From Tepidanaerobacteraceae bacterium (GTDB taxonomy: Bacteria; Bacillota; Thermosediminibacteria; Thermosediminibacterales; Thermosediminibacteraceae): 46,781 nucleotides of DNA. Under the pieces are notes generated by a model, which saw only the letters and a program-made list of their open reading frames with translations, ran no database searches and was not told where the DNA came from. Numbering within the stretch: the first letter of the stretch is position 1; each line of letters begins with the position of its first letter. Below are positions 46,584 through 46,781 of the stretch, piece by piece. The position numbers and the translations under genes are program-made. The stretch spans positions 1-46,781 of the forward strand of contig JASUSP010000005.1 of NCBI GenBank assembly GCA_030446005.1, read 5' to 3'.

Positions 46584-46682
46584 TCCCAAAACTGCCGTCG
46601 ATCCTCCGGGTTTTTTCAAGTACCGGAGGTCGACGGCACATCCAAGGCTTCAAAGCCTTATAAAATCTAGTTTTTTTGCTTG
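46584..46682 (+). promoter_or_regulatory. CRISPR leader with two hairpins
   Basis: About 99 bases between cas3 and the first repeat. A large hairpin pairs 46593-46609 with 46623-46638 (one bulged T) around a 13-base loop containing TTTTTT. A second is AAGGCT-TCAA-AGCCTT at 46644-46659, followed by AT-rich DNA with seven T. No T run directly follows the large stem, so it is not a classical terminator. This side of the array is taken as the leader end because the repeats end in ATTGAAAC on the far side. Confidence 0.6.
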
Positions 46683-46781
46683 GTTTTAATCGAACCATAG
46701 TGGGATTGAAACGGAGCTATATCAACGTGAGATGGAACGGTGCACACGGTTTTAATCGAACCATAGTGGGATTGAAACATG
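46683..46781 (+). CRISPR. Start of a type I-B CRISPR array
   Basis: Two identical 30-bp repeats (46683-46712 and 46749-46778) begin GTTTTAATCGAACC and end GTGGGATTGAAAC. The first spacer is 36 bp (46713-46748). Three bases of the second spacer are inside the window; the array continues beyond it. Repeat type and end sequence fit the adjacent I-B cas genes. Confidence 0.95.

Overview
The window looks like a chromosomal stretch of a spore-forming, probably thermophilic anaerobic Clostridia (Thermosediminibacterales/Thermoanaerobacterales type). This is inferred from the sporulation genes (yabG, SpoIID-like, SipL-like, spoVG), T-box leaders, a UGA-containing selenoprotein gene, Cas8b1/Cst1-type CRISPR genes and very frequent TTG/GTG starts. 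The species cannot be named from the sequence alone. No rRNA, tRNA, insertion sequence or prophage was seen.

Region 1 (1-23840) is a rearranged version of the conserved Firmicutes block known from B. subtilis (metS-yabD-ksgA-yabG-veg-ispE-purR-spoVG-glmU-prs-ctc-pth). It opens with a Met T-box leader and metG, then tatD, a small TatD-linked radical SAM gene (where Bacillus has yabE and rnmV), rsmA, a YkuK-like gene, a reverse-strand glycosyltransferase, yabG, a SpoIID-amidase fusion whose two active sites both look damaged, and veg behind tandem promoters. Inserted between veg and ispE are a trypsin-like protease, a secreted CAP protein, a small membrane protein, a SipL-like spore-coat protein (three SPOCS repeats plus LysM), and a cyanophycinase/cyanophycin synthetase pair. 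The block ends with ispE, a GntR regulator, a nucleotidyltransferase, purR, spoVG, glmU, prs, rplY/ctc and pth.

Region 2 (23840-36370) is metabolic. A GH130 glycoside phosphorylase sits behind three similar 12-13 bp palindrome-like sites. It is followed by a complete mannitol PTS operon (mtlA-mtlR-mtlF-mtlD). Next comes a 94-codon HesB-like gene with an in-frame UGA and a plausible bacterial SECIS hairpin (selenocysteine), convergent with a regulator carrying three tandem XRE HTH domains. Then come thioredoxin, a zinc-uptake operon (znuA-znuC-znuB-zur) under a Zur-type 7-1-7 palindrome, and a GerMN lipoprotein.

Region 3 (36000-38600) has a Trp-specific T-box leader with two terminator-like hairpins and two T-box-like motifs, the TrpP transporter gene it should control, ylmH and a plsC-family acyltransferase.

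Region 4 (38700-46781) is a complete type I-B CRISPR-Cas operon in the order cas4-cas1-cas2-cas6-cas8b1-cas7-cas5-cas3. It is followed by a leader of about 100 bp with two hairpins and the first two repeats of a CRISPR array that runs off the window end.

The least ordinary items are the SpoIID-amidase fusion with both catalytic sites replaced, the selenoprotein with its triple-HTH neighbour, and the double-terminator Trp T-box.
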